Positions 9,361 to 18,789 of a stretch of 41,595 nt of DNA are shown piece after piece. The number at the start of each line of letters is the position of its first letter. Position 1 is the first letter of the stretch. The stretch comes from an uncultured Pelagibacteraceae bacterium. Lineage in GTDB: Bacteria > Pseudomonadota > Alphaproteobacteria > Pelagibacterales > Pelagibacteraceae. The stretch is from the NCBI GenBank assembly GCA_902620525.1, contig CACNIK010000008.1, positions 1 through 41,595 of the forward strand, written 5' to 3'. The notes beneath the pieces were generated by a model. The model saw only the letters and a list, made by a program, of their open reading frames with translations, ran no database searches and was not told the DNA's origin. Both the position numbers and the translations under genes were made by a program.

Positions 9361-11409
9361 TTAATTATTTGTCCCCGATTTTAAGTATTTTAATTTAATG
9401 TCTCTACAATCACTCATAACTTTGGATGCCCTAGATATACTATTTGAAAAATAATAGTCCATTGGACTGATAAACATTTTTTCATTCTTAAAACTATTGT
9501 TAACTTTTTTTGAGGGCTCTTTGTATTTAGGTAATTGACACAAAGAATTAAAGTTTACCAATCTTTTTAAAACTTCTTCTCTTAAAGTATTATAACTATC
9601 AAATAATTTTTTATTTTTATAAGCGAGTGCTAATTTATTTAGCACCTTCCAGCTTTCTAATGCATCGCCTGCAGGGTATGATGCTTTCCTACACTCCTGA
9701 ACTCTTCCTTCCAGATTTTGATATAGTCCGTTTTCTTCAGTGTAAGCAGCGCTTGGTAAAATTACATCTGCAATTTCAGCTCCTCGATCGCCATGACTGC
9801 CTTGATAAATTATAAATTCATCATTCTTTTCAAACTTAAGATTGTCAGAATTTAACAAATACAATATTTTAAATTTGTTATTTTTGATATTGTCAAAAAA
9901 TTCAAATTTATTATTATTATTATCTAAGATTTTAAAGTCTAAAGCTCCAACAGTCGATGCGTTCTGAATTAATATATTTAAAGCATTCCATTTTTCATTA
10001 ATTAACCTTTTTTGATTAAGAAAACTTTTTAATTCCTCAAAAATATACCCTCCAGAGTCTAGTTCTAAAGCCGATTCTCCAATAATTATTAAAGGTTTTT
10101 TTGCAGTGTTGAAAACTTTGTTAAATTCATGTTTTTCCTCAATTATGTCTTTAATTGTTTGAGTGTTATCACCTATGATCTTGTATTCGTAAGTCTGATC
10201 CCCGGGGTTACCAACTGAAAAAATTGGTGTTTTATTGTTTCTAAAAGCTTTTCTTATTCTAGCATTTAAAATAGTAGCTTCATGCCTGGGATTACAACCT
10301 ACTAGTAATATCAAATCTGATTTTTCTATTCCATTTATTGATGAATTAAATAAATAATTCATTTTGTCTTCTGAATTGACATAAAATTTTTTTTCTCTGA
10401 ACTCTAAGTTATTGCTTTTTAATAATTCAAAAAATTTTTTAAATGCCAGTGTTGTTTCTAGGCTTACAAGATCACCTATATGACCAGCAATATTTGAATT
10501 TTCAGTTTCATTGAACTTTTTAATTATTACATCTAACGCCTCATCCCAACTACATTTGACTAATTTATTATTTTTCTTAACATACGGGGTATCAAGTCTT
10601 TGTTTTAATAACCCGTCACATGAATATCTTGTTTTATCTGAAATCCATTCTTCATTAATATCCTCATTTAATCTTGGGAGAATTCTTTTTACTTCCCACC
10701 CATACGTGTCTACTCTTATATTTGAACCAACTGCATCTAACACGTCAATACTCTCAGTTTTTTTTAATTCCCAAGGTCTAGCGGAGAACGCATATGGTTT
10801 TGAAGTTAAAGCCCCTACCGGACATAAATCAATTACATTCCCTGATAATTCAGACTCCATTGATTTTTCTAAGTAAGTTGTTATCTCCATGTTTTCACCT
10901 CTGCCTATCGCGCCTATTTCTGGCACGCCTGCAACTTCGGTAGCAAATCTCACACATCTAGTACAATGAATACATCTAGTCATTTGAGTTTTTATTAAAG
11001 GACCCATATATTTTTCACTTACATGTCTTTTATTCTCAGAAAATCTAGATTTATCTACTCCGTAATAAAGAGATTGATCTTGTAGATCACACTCACCACC
11101 TTGATCGCATACTGGGCAATCTAACGGATGATTGGCTAAAAGGAATTCCATTACACCCTTTCTAGCTTTTTCAACCATTTCAGTATTAGTTTTAATGTTC
11201 ATGCCTTCAGCTGCTGGCATGGCACATGACGCAATAGGTTTCCGAGATTTATCCATCTCTACTAAACACATTCTACAGTTTCCAGCGATTGATAGTCTTT
11301 CATGATAGCAAAATCTTGGTATCTCTGCTCCAGCAATTTCACATGCCTGAAGAATAGTCATGCCTGGCTCAAATTCTATTTCTTTACCGTTTATATTTAT
11401 TTTAGGCAT
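9361..11409 (-). CDS. nuoG: NADH-quinone oxidoreductase subunit G
   Basis: NuoG is the largest peripheral subunit of complex I and carries several Fe-S clusters in the electron wire. In its 682 residues I see the N-terminal [2Fe-2S] ligands Cys34, 45, 48 and 62, then [14 protein letters not shown] (His94, Cys98, 101, 107), and then CIHCTRC (Cys146, 149, 152) with Cys196 for [4Fe-4S] centres. The rest is a degenerate molybdopterin-oxidoreductase domain that keeps the fold but no cofactor signature. The extra N7 cysteine set is not obvious. It overlaps the 3' end of nuoF by eight bases. Size and domain order are normal for alphaproteobacteria. Confidence 0.96.
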   Translation of the reverse strand: MPKININGKEIEFEPGMTILQACEIAGAEIPRFCYHERLSIAGNCRMCLVEMDKSRKPIASCAMPAAEGMNIKTNTEMVEKARKGVMEFLLANHPLDCPVCDQGGECDLQDQSLYYGVDKSRFSENKRHVSEKYMGPLIKTQMTRCIHCTRCVRFATEVAGVPEIGAIGRGENMEITTYLEKSMESELSGNVIDLCPVGALTSKPYAFSARPWELKKTESIDVLDAVGSNIRVDTYGWEVKRILPRLNEDINEEWISDKTRYSCDGLLKQRLDTPYVKKNNKLVKCSWDEALDVIIKKFNETENSNIAGHIGDLVSLETTLAFKKFFELLKSNNLEFREKKFYVNSEDKMNYLFNSSINGIEKSDLILLVGCNPRHEATILNARIRKAFRNNKTPIFSVGNPGDQTYEYKIIGDNTQTIKDIIEEKHEFNKVFNTAKKPLIIIGESALELDSGGYIFEELKSFLNQKRLINEKWNALNILIQNASTVGALDFKILDNNNNKFEFFDNIKNNKFKILYLLNSDNLKFEKNDEFIIYQGSHGDRGAEIADVILPSAAYTEENGLYQNLEGRVQECRKASYPAGDALESWKVLNKLALAYKNKKLFDSYNTLREEVLKRLVNFNSLCQLPKYKEPSKKVNNSFKNEKMFISPMDYYFSNSISRASKVMSDCRDIKLKYLKSGTNN

Positions 11410-12745
11410 TCTTTTTTTCTAATAAATGTTGATCAATTAAATAAGGTACATCTTTTTTCTTTTTTATAAGAGGGTCATTACTACATTTTTTATCAATTTC
11501 TTTTCTAAAATGTCTCAATAATCCTTGAACAGGCCAAGCTGAACCTTCGCCAAAAGCACAAATTGTATGGCCTTCAATTTGTTTTGTTACGTCATCTAAT
11601 AAATCAATATCACTTAAAGTTGTCTCGCCCTTAGTTGCTCTATTTAAAATTCTCCACATCCAACCTGAACCTTCCCTACAAGGAGTACACTGACCACAGC
11701 TCTCATGTTTATAGAACCTTGCTATTCTTGCCATACATGAAACAATATCTTGGTCTTTATTAATGACTACTATTCCTGCAGTTCCTAAACCACTTTTATT
11801 TTCTACGAGAGAGTCAAAATCCATTTTGATAGTTTCACATATTTTTTTAGGCAGTAAAGGCATTGACGATCCACCTGGTATTACCGCTTGTAAATTATCC
11901 CAACCTCCTACAACACCACCTGCATAAGTATTAATTAAATCTTTTAGTGGAATGCCCATTTCTTCTTCAACATTGCATGGAGAATTTACATTTCCAGATA
12001 TACAGAAGATTTTTGTTCCGGTATTTTTTGGTCTTCCTAAAGATGCAAACCATTTACCGCCACGTCTCAAAATAGTTGGAACTACAGCAATTGTTTCGAC
12101 ATTATTTACAATGGTTGGACATCCATATAAACCTACTAATGCTGGAAACGGTGGTTTAAGTCTAGGCTGACCTTTATTACCCTCAATACTCTCTAATAGA
12201 GCTGTTTCCTCTCCACAAATATAAGCGCCAGCACCATAATGAATGTGAATATCAAAGTCCCAACCAGATCCACATGCGTTTTTACCTAAAAAACTTTTTT
12301 TGTAAGCTTGATTAATAGCTTCTTGCAGTCGTTGACCTTCAAAAGAATATTCGCCCCTTATATAAATATAACAAACATGGGCTCCAACTGCAAAACCTGT
12401 TATTAAACATCCCTCAATAAGCTTTTGAGGTTCAAATCTTAAAATGTCTCGATCCTTGCAAGTTCCTGGTTCAGACTCATCTGCATTTATAACTAAGTAA
12501 TGTGGTCTCGAACCAATTTTTTTTGGTGCAAAAGACCACTTCATCCCAGTTGAAAAACCAGCACCACCCCTGCCTCTTAATTCTGAGGTTTTAATCTCAT
12601 TAATAATCCATTCTTTTCCTTTAGAAATAATTTCTTTTGTGTTTTTCCAATCATCACGTTCGATTGCTTTATTTAATTCCCAGCCATGATTATTATACAA
12701 ATTTTTAAAAATTTTATCTTCTTGTTTAAGCATGTTCTGATCCAT
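11402..12745 (-). CDS. nuoF: NADH-quinone oxidoreductase subunit F (FMN, NADH, [4Fe-4S] N3)
   Basis: NuoF oxidises NADH, holds FMN and passes electrons to cluster N3. The glycine-rich GRGGAGF at residues 58-64 belongs to the flavin/NADH site. [19 protein letters not shown] is the second nucleotide motif. Cys350, 353 and 356 ([11 protein letters not shown]) with Cys396 bind N3. The start is either 12745 (MDQNMLKQ) or the ATG four codons later at 12733; both overlap the nuoE stop. A GAGGAG lies about 13 bases before the first. Length is 447 residues from the first ATG. Confidence 0.97.
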   Translation of the reverse strand: MDQNMLKQEDKIFKNLYNNHGWELNKAIERDDWKNTKEIISKGKEWIINEIKTSELRGRGGAGFSTGMKWSFAPKKIGSRPHYLVINADESEPGTCKDRDILRFEPQKLIEGCLITGFAVGAHVCYIYIRGEYSFEGQRLQEAINQAYKKSFLGKNACGSGWDFDIHIHYGAGAYICGEETALLESIEGNKGQPRLKPPFPALVGLYGCPTIVNNVETIAVVPTILRRGGKWFASLGRPKNTGTKIFCISGNVNSPCNVEEEMGIPLKDLINTYAGGVVGGWDNLQAVIPGGSSMPLLPKKICETIKMDFDSLVENKSGLGTAGIVVINKDQDIVSCMARIARFYKHESCGQCTPCREGSGWMWRILNRATKGETTLSDIDLLDDVTKQIEGHTICAFGEGSAWPVQGLLRHFRKEIDKKCSNDPLIKKKKDVPYLIDQHLLEKKNA

Positions 12746-13331
12746 TTATTGTTTTTGACTCCTCTGGGGATGTGTTTTTTCTTCCTCTGTAAGAGCCAGG
12801 TTTTAAAATTTTATCTTTAAATATTGAGTCAATTATTTTACTGGTACTTTTTTCGTCTAAATCCTCATAATAATCGTTATTGATTTGCATCATTGGTGCG
12901 TTCACGCAAGCGCCTAAACACTCTACCTCGGTCCAAGAGCACTTTCCATTTTGAGAAATTTGATTTTCTTTATCAGAAATTTTTTGTTTACACACTTTTA
13001 CAATTTTGTCAGCGCCTCTAATTAAGCATGGTGTTGTAGTGCATACCTGAACAAAATATTTACCAACTGGAGATAAGTTAAACATACTATAAAAAGTTGC
13101 AACCTCATACACGCTTATGTAGGGCATTGATAAGTATTTTGAAATATATTTTATGGCTGCAAGGGGTATCCAATTATTATTTTGTTTTTGGGCTAAATAT
13201 AAAAAAGGCATAACCGCGCTTTTTTTATTTTTTTCAGGGTATTTTTTTAAAATTTCTTCAGCAATACTTTTAAAATTTGTATTAAATTCAAAATTTTCAG
13301 GTTGTTCTGAATGAACTTTTTTTATACTCAT
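12726..13331 (-). CDS. nuoE: NADH-quinone oxidoreductase subunit E ([2Fe-2S] N1a)
   Basis: NuoE is a thioredoxin-fold subunit that binds cluster N1a next to NuoF. The four ligands are Cys97, Cys102, Cys138 and Cys142, in CTTTPC and CLGACVNAP. At 201 residues it is of normal length, with a charged C-terminal tail ([16 protein letters not shown]) typical of alphaproteobacteria. The start ATG at 13331 overlaps the nuoD stop as ATGA, and the 3' end overlaps nuoF. Confidence 0.96.
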   Translation of the reverse strand: MSIKKVHSEQPENFEFNTNFKSIAEEILKKYPEKNKKSAVMPFLYLAQKQNNNWIPLAAIKYISKYLSMPYISVYEVATFYSMFNLSPVGKYFVQVCTTTPCLIRGADKIVKVCKQKISDKENQISQNGKCSWTEVECLGACVNAPMMQINNDYYEDLDEKSTSKIIDSIFKDKILKPGSYRGRKNTSPEESKTINGSEHA

Positions 13332-14500
13332 CTATCAACCTCCCCAAATACAATATCTAATGAACCTAGAACTGCTGGAACATCTGCTAACATATGACCT
13401 TTAATTAAAAAATCCATTGCCTGAAGATGGGAAAATCCTGGAGCTCTAATTTTACATCTGTATGGTCTATTGCTTCCATCAGATATTAAATAAACTCCAA
13501 ATTCTCCTTTTGGAGCTTCTACAGCTGAATAAACATTTCCAGCTGGAACTCTAAAACCCTCAGTAAATAATTTAAAATGATGTATCAATGCCTCCATCGA
13601 TTGTTTTAAATCATCTCTTTTAGGCGGAGATATTTTACCATCAACAGTTTTTATAGGTCCTTTTGGTAAGTTTTTTATACATTGTTTTATAATTTTTACA
13701 CTTTCCCTCATTTCTTCAATTCTACACAAATATCTATCGTAACAATCTCCGTTCTTACCTACTGGAATTTTAAAATCTAAATCTTGATAGCACTCATAAG
13801 GTTGAGATTTTCTTAAATCCCATGGAATTCCGGATCCCCTTAACATTACACCGGTAAAACTATGATCTAATGCATCTTTTTTAGAAACTAATCCGATATC
13901 AACGTTTCTTTGTTTGAATATTCTATTCTCGGTTAATAAGTCTTCTAAATCATTTATTATTTTAGGAAATGTCTCACAAAATTTACTTATGTCATCTATT
14001 AATTTTGTGGGTAAGTCTTTATGAACTCCTCCTGTTCTAAAATAATTCGCGTGAAGTCTTGAGCCAGAAGCTCTTTCATAAAAAGTCATTAAAGTTTCTC
14101 TTTCTTCAAATCCCCATAGAGATGGTGTTAAAGCTCCAACGTCTAAAGCTTGAGTAGTGACGTTTAATATATGACTTAATATCCTTCCGATTTCACAAAA
14201 AATAACTCTTATATATTTTGCTCTAATAGGTACCTCAATTTTAAGTAGTTTTTCAGTTGCTAAAGCAAAAGCATGTTCTTGGTTCATTGGAGCGACGTAA
14301 TCAAGTCTGTCAAAATAAGGTAAAGCTTGAGTATAAGTTTTATTTTCTATTAGTTTTTCAGTCCCTCGATGTAACAGCCCAATATGTGGATCAGCTTTTT
14401 CGACTATTTCACCTTCCAACTCCAGTATAAGTCTTAACACTCCATGGGCAGCGGGGTGTTGAGGACCAAAATTTAATGTCATTGATTTAGATTTTTTCAT
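13328..14500 (-). CDS. nuoD: NADH-quinone oxidoreductase subunit D (quinone site)
   Basis: NuoD is the 49-kDa-type subunit that lines the quinone pocket. The protein is 390 residues and begins [19 protein letters not shown], including the His pair of the pocket loop. It also has [42 protein letters not shown] and the C-terminal DIVFGEVDR. NuoC and NuoD are separate genes here, not fused as in E. coli. The gene begins inside the last 14 bases of nuoC and ends in an ATGA overlap with nuoE. Confidence 0.97.
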   Translation of the reverse strand: MKKSKSMTLNFGPQHPAAHGVLRLILELEGEIVEKADPHIGLLHRGTEKLIENKTYTQALPYFDRLDYVAPMNQEHAFALATEKLLKIEVPIRAKYIRVIFCEIGRILSHILNVTTQALDVGALTPSLWGFEERETLMTFYERASGSRLHANYFRTGGVHKDLPTKLIDDISKFCETFPKIINDLEDLLTENRIFKQRNVDIGLVSKKDALDHSFTGVMLRGSGIPWDLRKSQPYECYQDLDFKIPVGKNGDCYDRYLCRIEEMRESVKIIKQCIKNLPKGPIKTVDGKISPPKRDDLKQSMEALIHHFKLFTEGFRVPAGNVYSAVEAPKGEFGVYLISDGSNRPYRCKIRAPGFSHLQAMDFLIKGHMLADVPAVLGSLDIVFGEVDR

Positions 14501-15101
14501 TTTTTTTGCTCTCTTTCACCTCTTTTAAATAATTTGTACCTTCCCACGGACTACTAAAATCAAAATTTCTATAATTTTGTTCTAATTTAACTGGCTCATA
14601 AATTACTTTTTTTTCTTTTTCGCTATATCTAACTTCATTAAATCCAGTAAGTGGAAAATCTTTTCTTAAAGGATGTCCTTTGAAATTGTAATCAGTAAGA
14701 ATTCTTCTTAGGTCAGGATGATTGGTAAATTTTATACCATACATATCAAAAATTTCTCTTTCCATCCAGTTGGCTGATGGAAATATTTTTACTAATGAGG
14801 GTATTTTTTCGTTTGATTCAAATTTTATTGATATTTTTAATCTGGTATTATTTTCTATTGAAAGAAGCAAATATACCATCTCAAATCTTTTTTCTTCATT
14901 AGGATAATCTATTGCGGCTATATCAATTAATTGTTTAAACTTAAATCTCTCATCTAGTTTTAAAAATTTGATAACTTCAATTATTTCATTTACTGAAGTT
15001 TTAAATAACAATTCTTCAAACTTTATTTCTGAGCCATATATTTTATTTGAAAGTTCAGAGTTGATTAATTTTTCTACTTTGTTTAAGTTTTGATTGCTCA
15101 T
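14487..15101 (-). CDS. nuoC: NADH-quinone oxidoreductase subunit C
   Basis: NuoC is the 30-kDa-type peripheral subunit packed against NuoD. The 204-residue protein contains the family signature [21 protein letters not shown] in slightly varied form ([16 protein letters not shown]), followed by [20 protein letters not shown]. It has no metal centre. The ATG at 15101 lies three bases after the nuoB stop. Confidence 0.96.
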   Translation of the reverse strand: MSNQNLNKVEKLINSELSNKIYGSEIKFEELLFKTSVNEIIEVIKFLKLDERFKFKQLIDIAAIDYPNEEKRFEMVYLLLSIENNTRLKISIKFESNEKIPSLVKIFPSANWMEREIFDMYGIKFTNHPDLRRILTDYNFKGHPLRKDFPLTGFNEVRYSEKEKKVIYEPVKLEQNYRNFDFSSPWEGTNYLKEVKESKKNEKI

Positions 15102-15104
15102 AAA

Positions 15105-15635
15105 CTATCTATTAATATCTCCCTCTCTTCTAATTTTTTTTTGTAGCTGTAGAATTCCATACAGCAATGCCTCAGCAGATGGTGGACATCCTGGCACATA
15201 AATATCAACTGGAACAATTTTATCACAACCTCTTACAACCGAATATGAATAGTGATAATAGCCGCCTCCATTAGCACAGCTCCCCATCGAAATAACATAT
15301 CTAGGTTCAGGCATCTGATCATAAACTTTTCGTAAAGCTGGGGCCATCTTATTTGTTAAAGTACCAGCTACTATCATTACGTCTGATTGTCTTGGTGAGG
15401 CTCTTGGAGCAGCACCAAATCTTTCAAGATCATATCGTGGCATTGAGGTGTGCATCATTTCAACAGCACAACACGCAAGACCAAATGTCATCCAATGTAA
15501 AGAACCTGTTCTTGCCCAGTTGATTAAATTATTTGTTGAAGTGGTAATAAAACCCTTCTCCGCAAAATCTTTTGCTATTTCCTTAAATTCATCAGGAACT
15601 TTTTTTAATCTTTCATCTGTGTCTAGTATTCTCAT
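15105..15635 (-). CDS. nuoB: NADH-quinone oxidoreductase subunit B (cluster N2)
   Basis: NuoB binds the terminal cluster N2 that reduces quinone. Counting from the start chosen here, the ligands are the tandem Cys55-Cys56 in [11 protein letters not shown], Cys120 in MGSCANGGG and Cys150 in VPGCPP. I prefer the ATG at 15635 ([10 protein letters not shown], 176 residues) because it forms a four-base ATGA overlap with the nuoA stop and has AAGGAG upstream. The ATG nine codons earlier, at 15662, would overlap nuoA by 31 bases and lacks an obvious ribosome-binding site. Confidence 0.95.
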   Translation of the reverse strand: MRILDTDERLKKVPDEFKEIAKDFAEKGFITTSTNNLINWARTGSLHWMTFGLACCAVEMMHTSMPRYDLERFGAAPRASPRQSDVMIVAGTLTNKMAPALRKVYDQMPEPRYVISMGSCANGGGYYHYSYSVVRGCDKIVPVDIYVPGCPPSAEALLYGILQLQKKIRREGDINR

Positions 15636-16000
15636 TCCCACTCTAAGGCTCCTTTTTTCCATTCATAGATAAAACCAATAGTTAGAACTGCTAAAAATAT
15701 CATCATTGACCAAAACCCAAAGACACCAATTTTACCTAGTGTAATTGCCCAAGGAAATAAAAAAGCTATTTCCAAATCAAAAATGATGAAAAGTATTGCT
15801 ACAAGATAAAATCGAACATCAAACTCCATTCTTGAGTCGTCAAACGCATCAAATCCACATTCATAAGCCGAAAGCTTTTCAGGATCAGGGTTTGATGGTG
15901 ATGATAAAAAATTTATTAATATAAAGCCTATACTTATTAGCAAGGCTATTATTAAAAATATTATTATTGATAAGTAATCTGTTAAAAAGTTATAAATCAT
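15632..16000 (-). CDS. nuoA: NADH-quinone oxidoreductase subunit A
   Basis: NuoA is a three-helix membrane subunit that heads the complex I operon. The 122-residue protein starting at the ATG at 16000 ([15 protein letters not shown]) has the conserved [22 protein letters not shown] loop, which contains the mobile Cys, and a second helix beginning [15 protein letters not shown] three codons upstream is an alternative start, but the ATG is more likely. No Shine-Dalgarno sequence is seen. A leader hairpin at 16016-16037 lies 15 bases upstream. Confidence 0.96.
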   Translation of the reverse strand: MIYNFLTDYLSIIIFLIIALLISIGFILINFLSSPSNPDPEKLSAYECGFDAFDDSRMEFDVRFYLVAILFIIFDLEIAFLFPWAITLGKIGVFGFWSMMIFLAVLTIGFIYEWKKGALEWE

Positions 16001-16015
16001 TTTAATCAATATTTA

Positions 16016-16037
16016 CCTCAATACACATAGCTTGAGG
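16016..16037 (-). promoter_or_regulatory. Leader hairpin ahead of nuoA
   Basis: A six-base-pair perfect inverted repeat (CCTCAA at 16016-16021, TTGAGG at 16032-16037) encloses a ten-base loop, 15 bases before the nuoA ATG. On the nuo strand it is followed by an A/T-rich stretch rather than a clean T run. It therefore looks like a 5' leader stem that could protect the mRNA or set translation, not an obvious terminator. On the plus strand it is followed by GGTTTTTAT, so a weak terminator in that direction is possible. Confidence 0.35.
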
Positions 16038-16067
16038 GTTTTTATATTAATCTTACTCTGGACTTAT

Positions 16068-16073
16068 ATTATA
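16068..16073 (-). promoter_or_regulatory. Putative -10 box of the nuo operon promoter
   Basis: On the minus strand this reads TATAAT, an exact sigma-70 -10 hexamer, within ATATAATATAAG. A transcript starting about seven bases on would have a leader of about 60 nucleotides containing the hairpin. No convincing -35 hexamer is seen at the expected spacing, which would suit an activated or regulated promoter. AT-rich DNA yields such hexamers by chance, so confidence is modest. Confidence 0.35.
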
Positions 16074-16111
16074 TCTCTTGATGAGTCTAGGACAGTTATG
16101 TAGCAATTAGT

Positions 16112-16126
16112 TGATAATGATTCTCA
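16112..16126. promoter_or_regulatory. Fur-box-like 7-1-7 palindrome between nuoA and the methyltransferase gene
   Basis: The 15 bases TGATAATGATTCTCA match the classical 7-1-7 Fur box TGATAATnATTATCA at 13 of 14 specified positions, and the single change still gives a common Fur half-site (ATTCTCA). It lies about 40 bases upstream of the putative nuo -10 box and 76 bases before the divergent gene at 16202, so either or both could be targets. Binding is inferred only. In alphaproteobacteria the Fur homologue may act as Mur (manganese) or share roles with other iron regulators. Confidence 0.5.
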
Positions 16127-16201
16127 AATCACATATTAAGACTTAGTATATATGCAAGAAATTTAAGTTTTTCTCAGTCAATTTCTAACTTAAAAATAGG
16201 A

Positions 16202-17005
16202 ATGTTTTTTTTAAAAGAATATAAAGCAAAAAAAATAAAAGCTCCGAACAATTTTTCCAATAGAAGGAGAATCATGTCCAGTGACAATAAGAATTTAATC
16301 TATCTATTGAATAAAAGGTTTTCATGGATGAGGAAGTACATAAATAGAAAAAAAATAATAATTGAACTCGGATCTGGTAATGGATGTATAAAAAAAATAA
16401 TAGATGATAAAAAAATTATTTTAACTGACATTGTAAAGTATCCATGGATAGATAAAAAAGTAGATATGCTGAAAATAAATCTTGGAAAAAAATATTTAAA
16501 CAAAGTTGATGTTTTCATTATTAATCATTCACTTCACCATTGTGCAAATCCAGGCTTAACATTAAAGAAAATGTCAATTTATTTAAAAAAAAAAGGATAT
16601 ATATTAATTAACGAGCCTGAAACTTCCTTTTTTTTAAAGTTTATTCAAGTAATTCTAGACGATGAAAGCTGGTCATTAAAATCAAAAGTTTTCAATCGTA
16701 AAAGCATTTTTAATCCTAAAAATCCTTGGATTTCAAATACTGCAATAGCTCAACTTCTATTTAAAAATGATAAAAAATTTAAAAAATATTTTCCTCAATA
16801 CCAAATTGTAGAAAATAAATTATCAGAATTTTTTATTTTTTTAAACTCAGGAGGAGTAAATTCAAGTTTTTTTTATATTAAACTCAATAGTTTTTTTTTA
16901 AAGATACTTAATATTGTTGATGAAATTCTAATCTTTTTTTTGCCAAATATTTTTGCTCTAAATAGAACTATAGTTTTAAAAAAAATAAATGAAAATAAAA
17001 AATAA
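16202..17005 (+). CDS. Class I SAM-dependent methyltransferase, probably surface-glycan related
   Basis: The 267-residue protein has a Rossmann methyltransferase core: the glycine motif IIELGSGNG (about residues 53-61) binds S-adenosylmethionine. It continues with ILTDIVKYPWIDKKVDM and IINHSLHHCANPG, then INEPE after strand 5, as in the Methyltransf_11/25 group. The substrate is unknown. Two starts are possible: ATG 16202, or ATG 16274 (243 residues), which follows AGAAGGAG at 16262-16269, although those bases also encode an arginine run. Its 3' end overlaps the glycosyltransferase gene by 17 bases, so both are probably one transcript acting on a polysaccharide or lipid-linked sugar. It is very lysine- and isoleucine-rich, like other AT-rich surface genes. 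Confidence 0.75.
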   Translation: MFFLKEYKAKKIKAPNNFSNRRRIMSSDNKNLIYLLNKRFSWMRKYINRKKIIIELGSGNGCIKKIIDDKKIILTDIVKYPWIDKKVDMLKINLGKKYLNKVDVFIINHSLHHCANPGLTLKKMSIYLKKKGYILINEPETSFFLKFIQVILDDESWSLKSKVFNRKSIFNPKNPWISNTAIAQLLFKNDKKFKKYFPQYQIVENKLSEFFIFLNSGGVNSSFFYIKLNSFFLKILNIVDEILIFFLPNIFALNRTIVLKKINENKK

Positions 17006-18542
17006 AAATTTGCTATCTATCTCACTAATTATTTTTTTAATTATTTTCTCAATAGCCTTTAATCAATATTATGGATATATAGGAATTTTACCTATAGATA
17101 GTTTCTTAATTTTTAACTCTGGTTATGATGTAATGAATGGGTATTATCCGTTTAAAGATTATTGGACAATTAAAGAACCTTTTATAGATATTATACAAGC
17201 AATTTTTTTTAAGTTATTTGGTGTTTCATGGTTTTCATATGTTTTCCACGCATCTGTTTTTAATTGTATCATCACCTTGTGTACTTTTTTTTTATTAAAG
17301 ACATTAAATCTTGGTAATGCACTAAGTTTTTTTTATTCGGTTTGTGTTGCTATATTAACCTACCCGTCAGCCGGAACACCTTTTAGTGATCACCATACTC
17401 TTATATTATGTTTATTGGCACTATATACATTTATTTTAGCTATTTATAAAAAAAATAATATTTATTGGTTTTTTATTCCTGTTTTGCTTGGGTTTTCATT
17501 TTTATCTAAACAGGCACCAACTGTTTACGTTATTTTTTTAATTACAATCTTGTCAATAATATTTTTTTTTAAATCAAAAAATATATTAAATTTTGTAACT
17601 GCTTTAGTTGGAGTGATAACATTTTTAATTTTGTTTTTTGTTTTACTTTTTTTGGGGGGTATCAAATTTAACGATTTTCTAATCCAATATTTCTCATATC
17701 CAATGTCACTTGGTGGAAGTAGATTTGAATGGTTATTTCCTTTTGAATTTCAAAGAATTATTTGGCGATACAAATTACAATATTTTTCTATATTAGTTTT
17801 AATTTATTTATTCGTAAAGTTTTCATTGGAAAATAAAGGAAAAAAATTTTCAGATTATCTTATTATTATAAGCGTAATTATTTTTTGTCTATTAACCATT
17901 ATGCATCAGTTGATGACGATTAACGCGATATTTATTTATTGTTTAATACCAATTTTTTCTGGCTTCTCTCATATTTATTCAAAAAAATATTTAAAAAAGG
18001 GGAAAATGATCGGTAATTTATTGATCGCTTTAACTCTGTGTTCTACTTTTTACTATTACTCTAACTACATTAAAAATCGTACATTCATGGATTTGAGGAA
18101 TATAAACCTTGAAAATTCAATTGATGGAAAAGAAGTACATCCAAGATTATCAAAAATTAAATGGATAACAATGTTTTATCCTAATGAGCCAGCTAAAGAG
18201 GCTTCTAGTATTAAGTTAGCTTTTAAAATATTAGAGGAGGATAAAAGTAAAAAAATAATTATTACAGATTATCAATTTATCTCTGTATTTTTAAATCAAT
18301 ATGATTTTTCTCCAACAAGATTTTGGTATGATTTTCACGGGTATCCAACAGAAAACAATATATATTTTAGTTATTGGAAAGAATTTGTATTAAAGAAAAT
18401 AAGAAAAAATAATATTAAAAGCATTTATGTTTTGAAACCATTGCATGGTGAAACTAAGCCATTAGAAAATATATTGAGTAATTGTTATCAAAAAAAAATA
18501 TTTTCAGAAGCCTTTTATAAATTAGTTCTTAGTAATTGTTGA
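16989..18542 (+). CDS. Multi-spanning GT-C type glycosyltransferase-like membrane protein
   Basis: The 517-residue protein has about ten to eleven hydrophobic segments in the first 350 residues, followed by a soluble C-terminal part of about 150 residues. The N-terminal loop after helix 1, with PIDSFLIFNSGYDVMNGYYP and then FKDYWTIKEPF, resembles the acidic catalytic loop of ArnT/PMT-type (GT39/GT83-like) enzymes that use polyprenyl-phosphate sugars at the outer face of the inner membrane. Acceptor and sugar cannot be inferred. It overlaps the preceding methyltransferase and ends eight bases from the 3' end of the convergent tRNA-Asp. The fold call is moderately secure; the function is inference. 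Confidence 0.6.
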   Translation: MKIKNKNLLSISLIIFLIIFSIAFNQYYGYIGILPIDSFLIFNSGYDVMNGYYPFKDYWTIKEPFIDIIQAIFFKLFGVSWFSYVFHASVFNCIITLCTFFLLKTLNLGNALSFFYSVCVAILTYPSAGTPFSDHHTLILCLLALYTFILAIYKKNNIYWFFIPVLLGFSFLSKQAPTVYVIFLITILSIIFFFKSKNILNFVTALVGVITFLILFFVLLFLGGIKFNDFLIQYFSYPMSLGGSRFEWLFPFEFQRIIWRYKLQYFSILVLIYLFVKFSLENKGKKFSDYLIIISVIIFCLLTIMHQLMTINAIFIYCLIPIFSGFSHIYSKKYLKKGKMIGNLLIALTLCSTFYYYSNYIKNRTFMDLRNINLENSIDGKEVHPRLSKIKWITMFYPNEPAKEASSIKLAFKILEEDKSKKIIITDYQFISVFLNQYDFSPTRFWYDFHGYPTENNIYFSYWKEFVLKKIRKNNIKSIYVLKPLHGETKPLENILSNCYQKKIFSEAFYKLVLSNC

Positions 18543-18549
18543 ATAGGCA

Positions 18550-18627
18550 TGGCGGGAGTGACGGGACTCGAACCCGCGGCCTCCTGCGTGACAGGCAGGC
18601 GCTCTAACCAAACTGAGCTACACCCCC
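18550..18627 (-). tRNA. tRNA-Asp (anticodon GTC)
   Basis: On the minus strand a full cloverleaf folds. The acceptor stem is GGGGGTG with CACTCCC (one G-T pair), the D arm is GCTC/GAGC, the anticodon stem CCTGC/GCAGG has loop CTGTCAC and so anticodon GTC, and the T arm is GCGGG/CCCGT with TTCGAGT. The discriminator is G and CCA is genome-encoded at 18552-18550. Length is 78 bases. It follows tRNA-Val by two bases, so the two are cotranscribed. Confidence 0.97.
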
Positions 18628-18629
18628 AA

Positions 18630-18705
18630 TGGTGGGTGGTAAAGGACTCGAACCTATGACCCTCTCGGTGTAAACGAGATGCTCTACCAACTGAGCTAAC
18701 CACCC
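18630..18705 (-). tRNA. tRNA-Val (anticodon TAC)
   Basis: The minus-strand cloverleaf has acceptor stem GGGTGGT/ACCACCC, D arm GCTC/GAGC, anticodon stem TCTCG/CGAGA with loop TTTACAC (anticodon TAC) and a standard T arm with TTCGAGT. The discriminator is A and CCA is encoded. Length is 76 bases. It is first in a Val-Asp pair, a pairing found between lon/hupB and nuoA in many alphaproteobacteria. Confidence 0.97.
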
Positions 18706-18719
18706 GGAAATTTGATCGA

Positions 18720-18748
18720 CATATACAATATAATTCCCATAAAGTAAA
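18720..18748 (-). promoter_or_regulatory. Putative promoter of the tRNA-Val/tRNA-Asp unit
   Basis: On the minus strand, TTTACT (18748-18743) and TATATG (18725-18720) are separated by 17 bases, and the -10 box ends 14 bases before the mature tRNA-Val. This is a plausible sigma-70 arrangement in the 84-base gap shared with the divergent zinc-ribbon gene. Matches to consensus are partial. Confidence 0.35.
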
Positions 18749-18789
18749 AATGTATTTATAGAGCTACAAATAAGCTGTATTATTAAGTT

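Noticed and set aside
10511-10876. A 121-codon plus-strand frame antisense to nuoG
   Set aside because: It is fully inside nuoG on the other strand and shows no recognisable motif.
16585-16594. Phase variation at homopolymer runs (A10 in the methyltransferase gene, T11 at 27830-27840 in the WecA-like gene)
   Set aside because: Runs of this length are expected throughout DNA this AT-rich, and the second would change only the last residues; no switching evidence is visible.
16202-18542. An integrative element at the 3' end of tRNA-Asp
   Set aside because: No integrase gene and no second copy of the tRNA 3' end was seen near 16200, so a simple att-flanked island is not supported.
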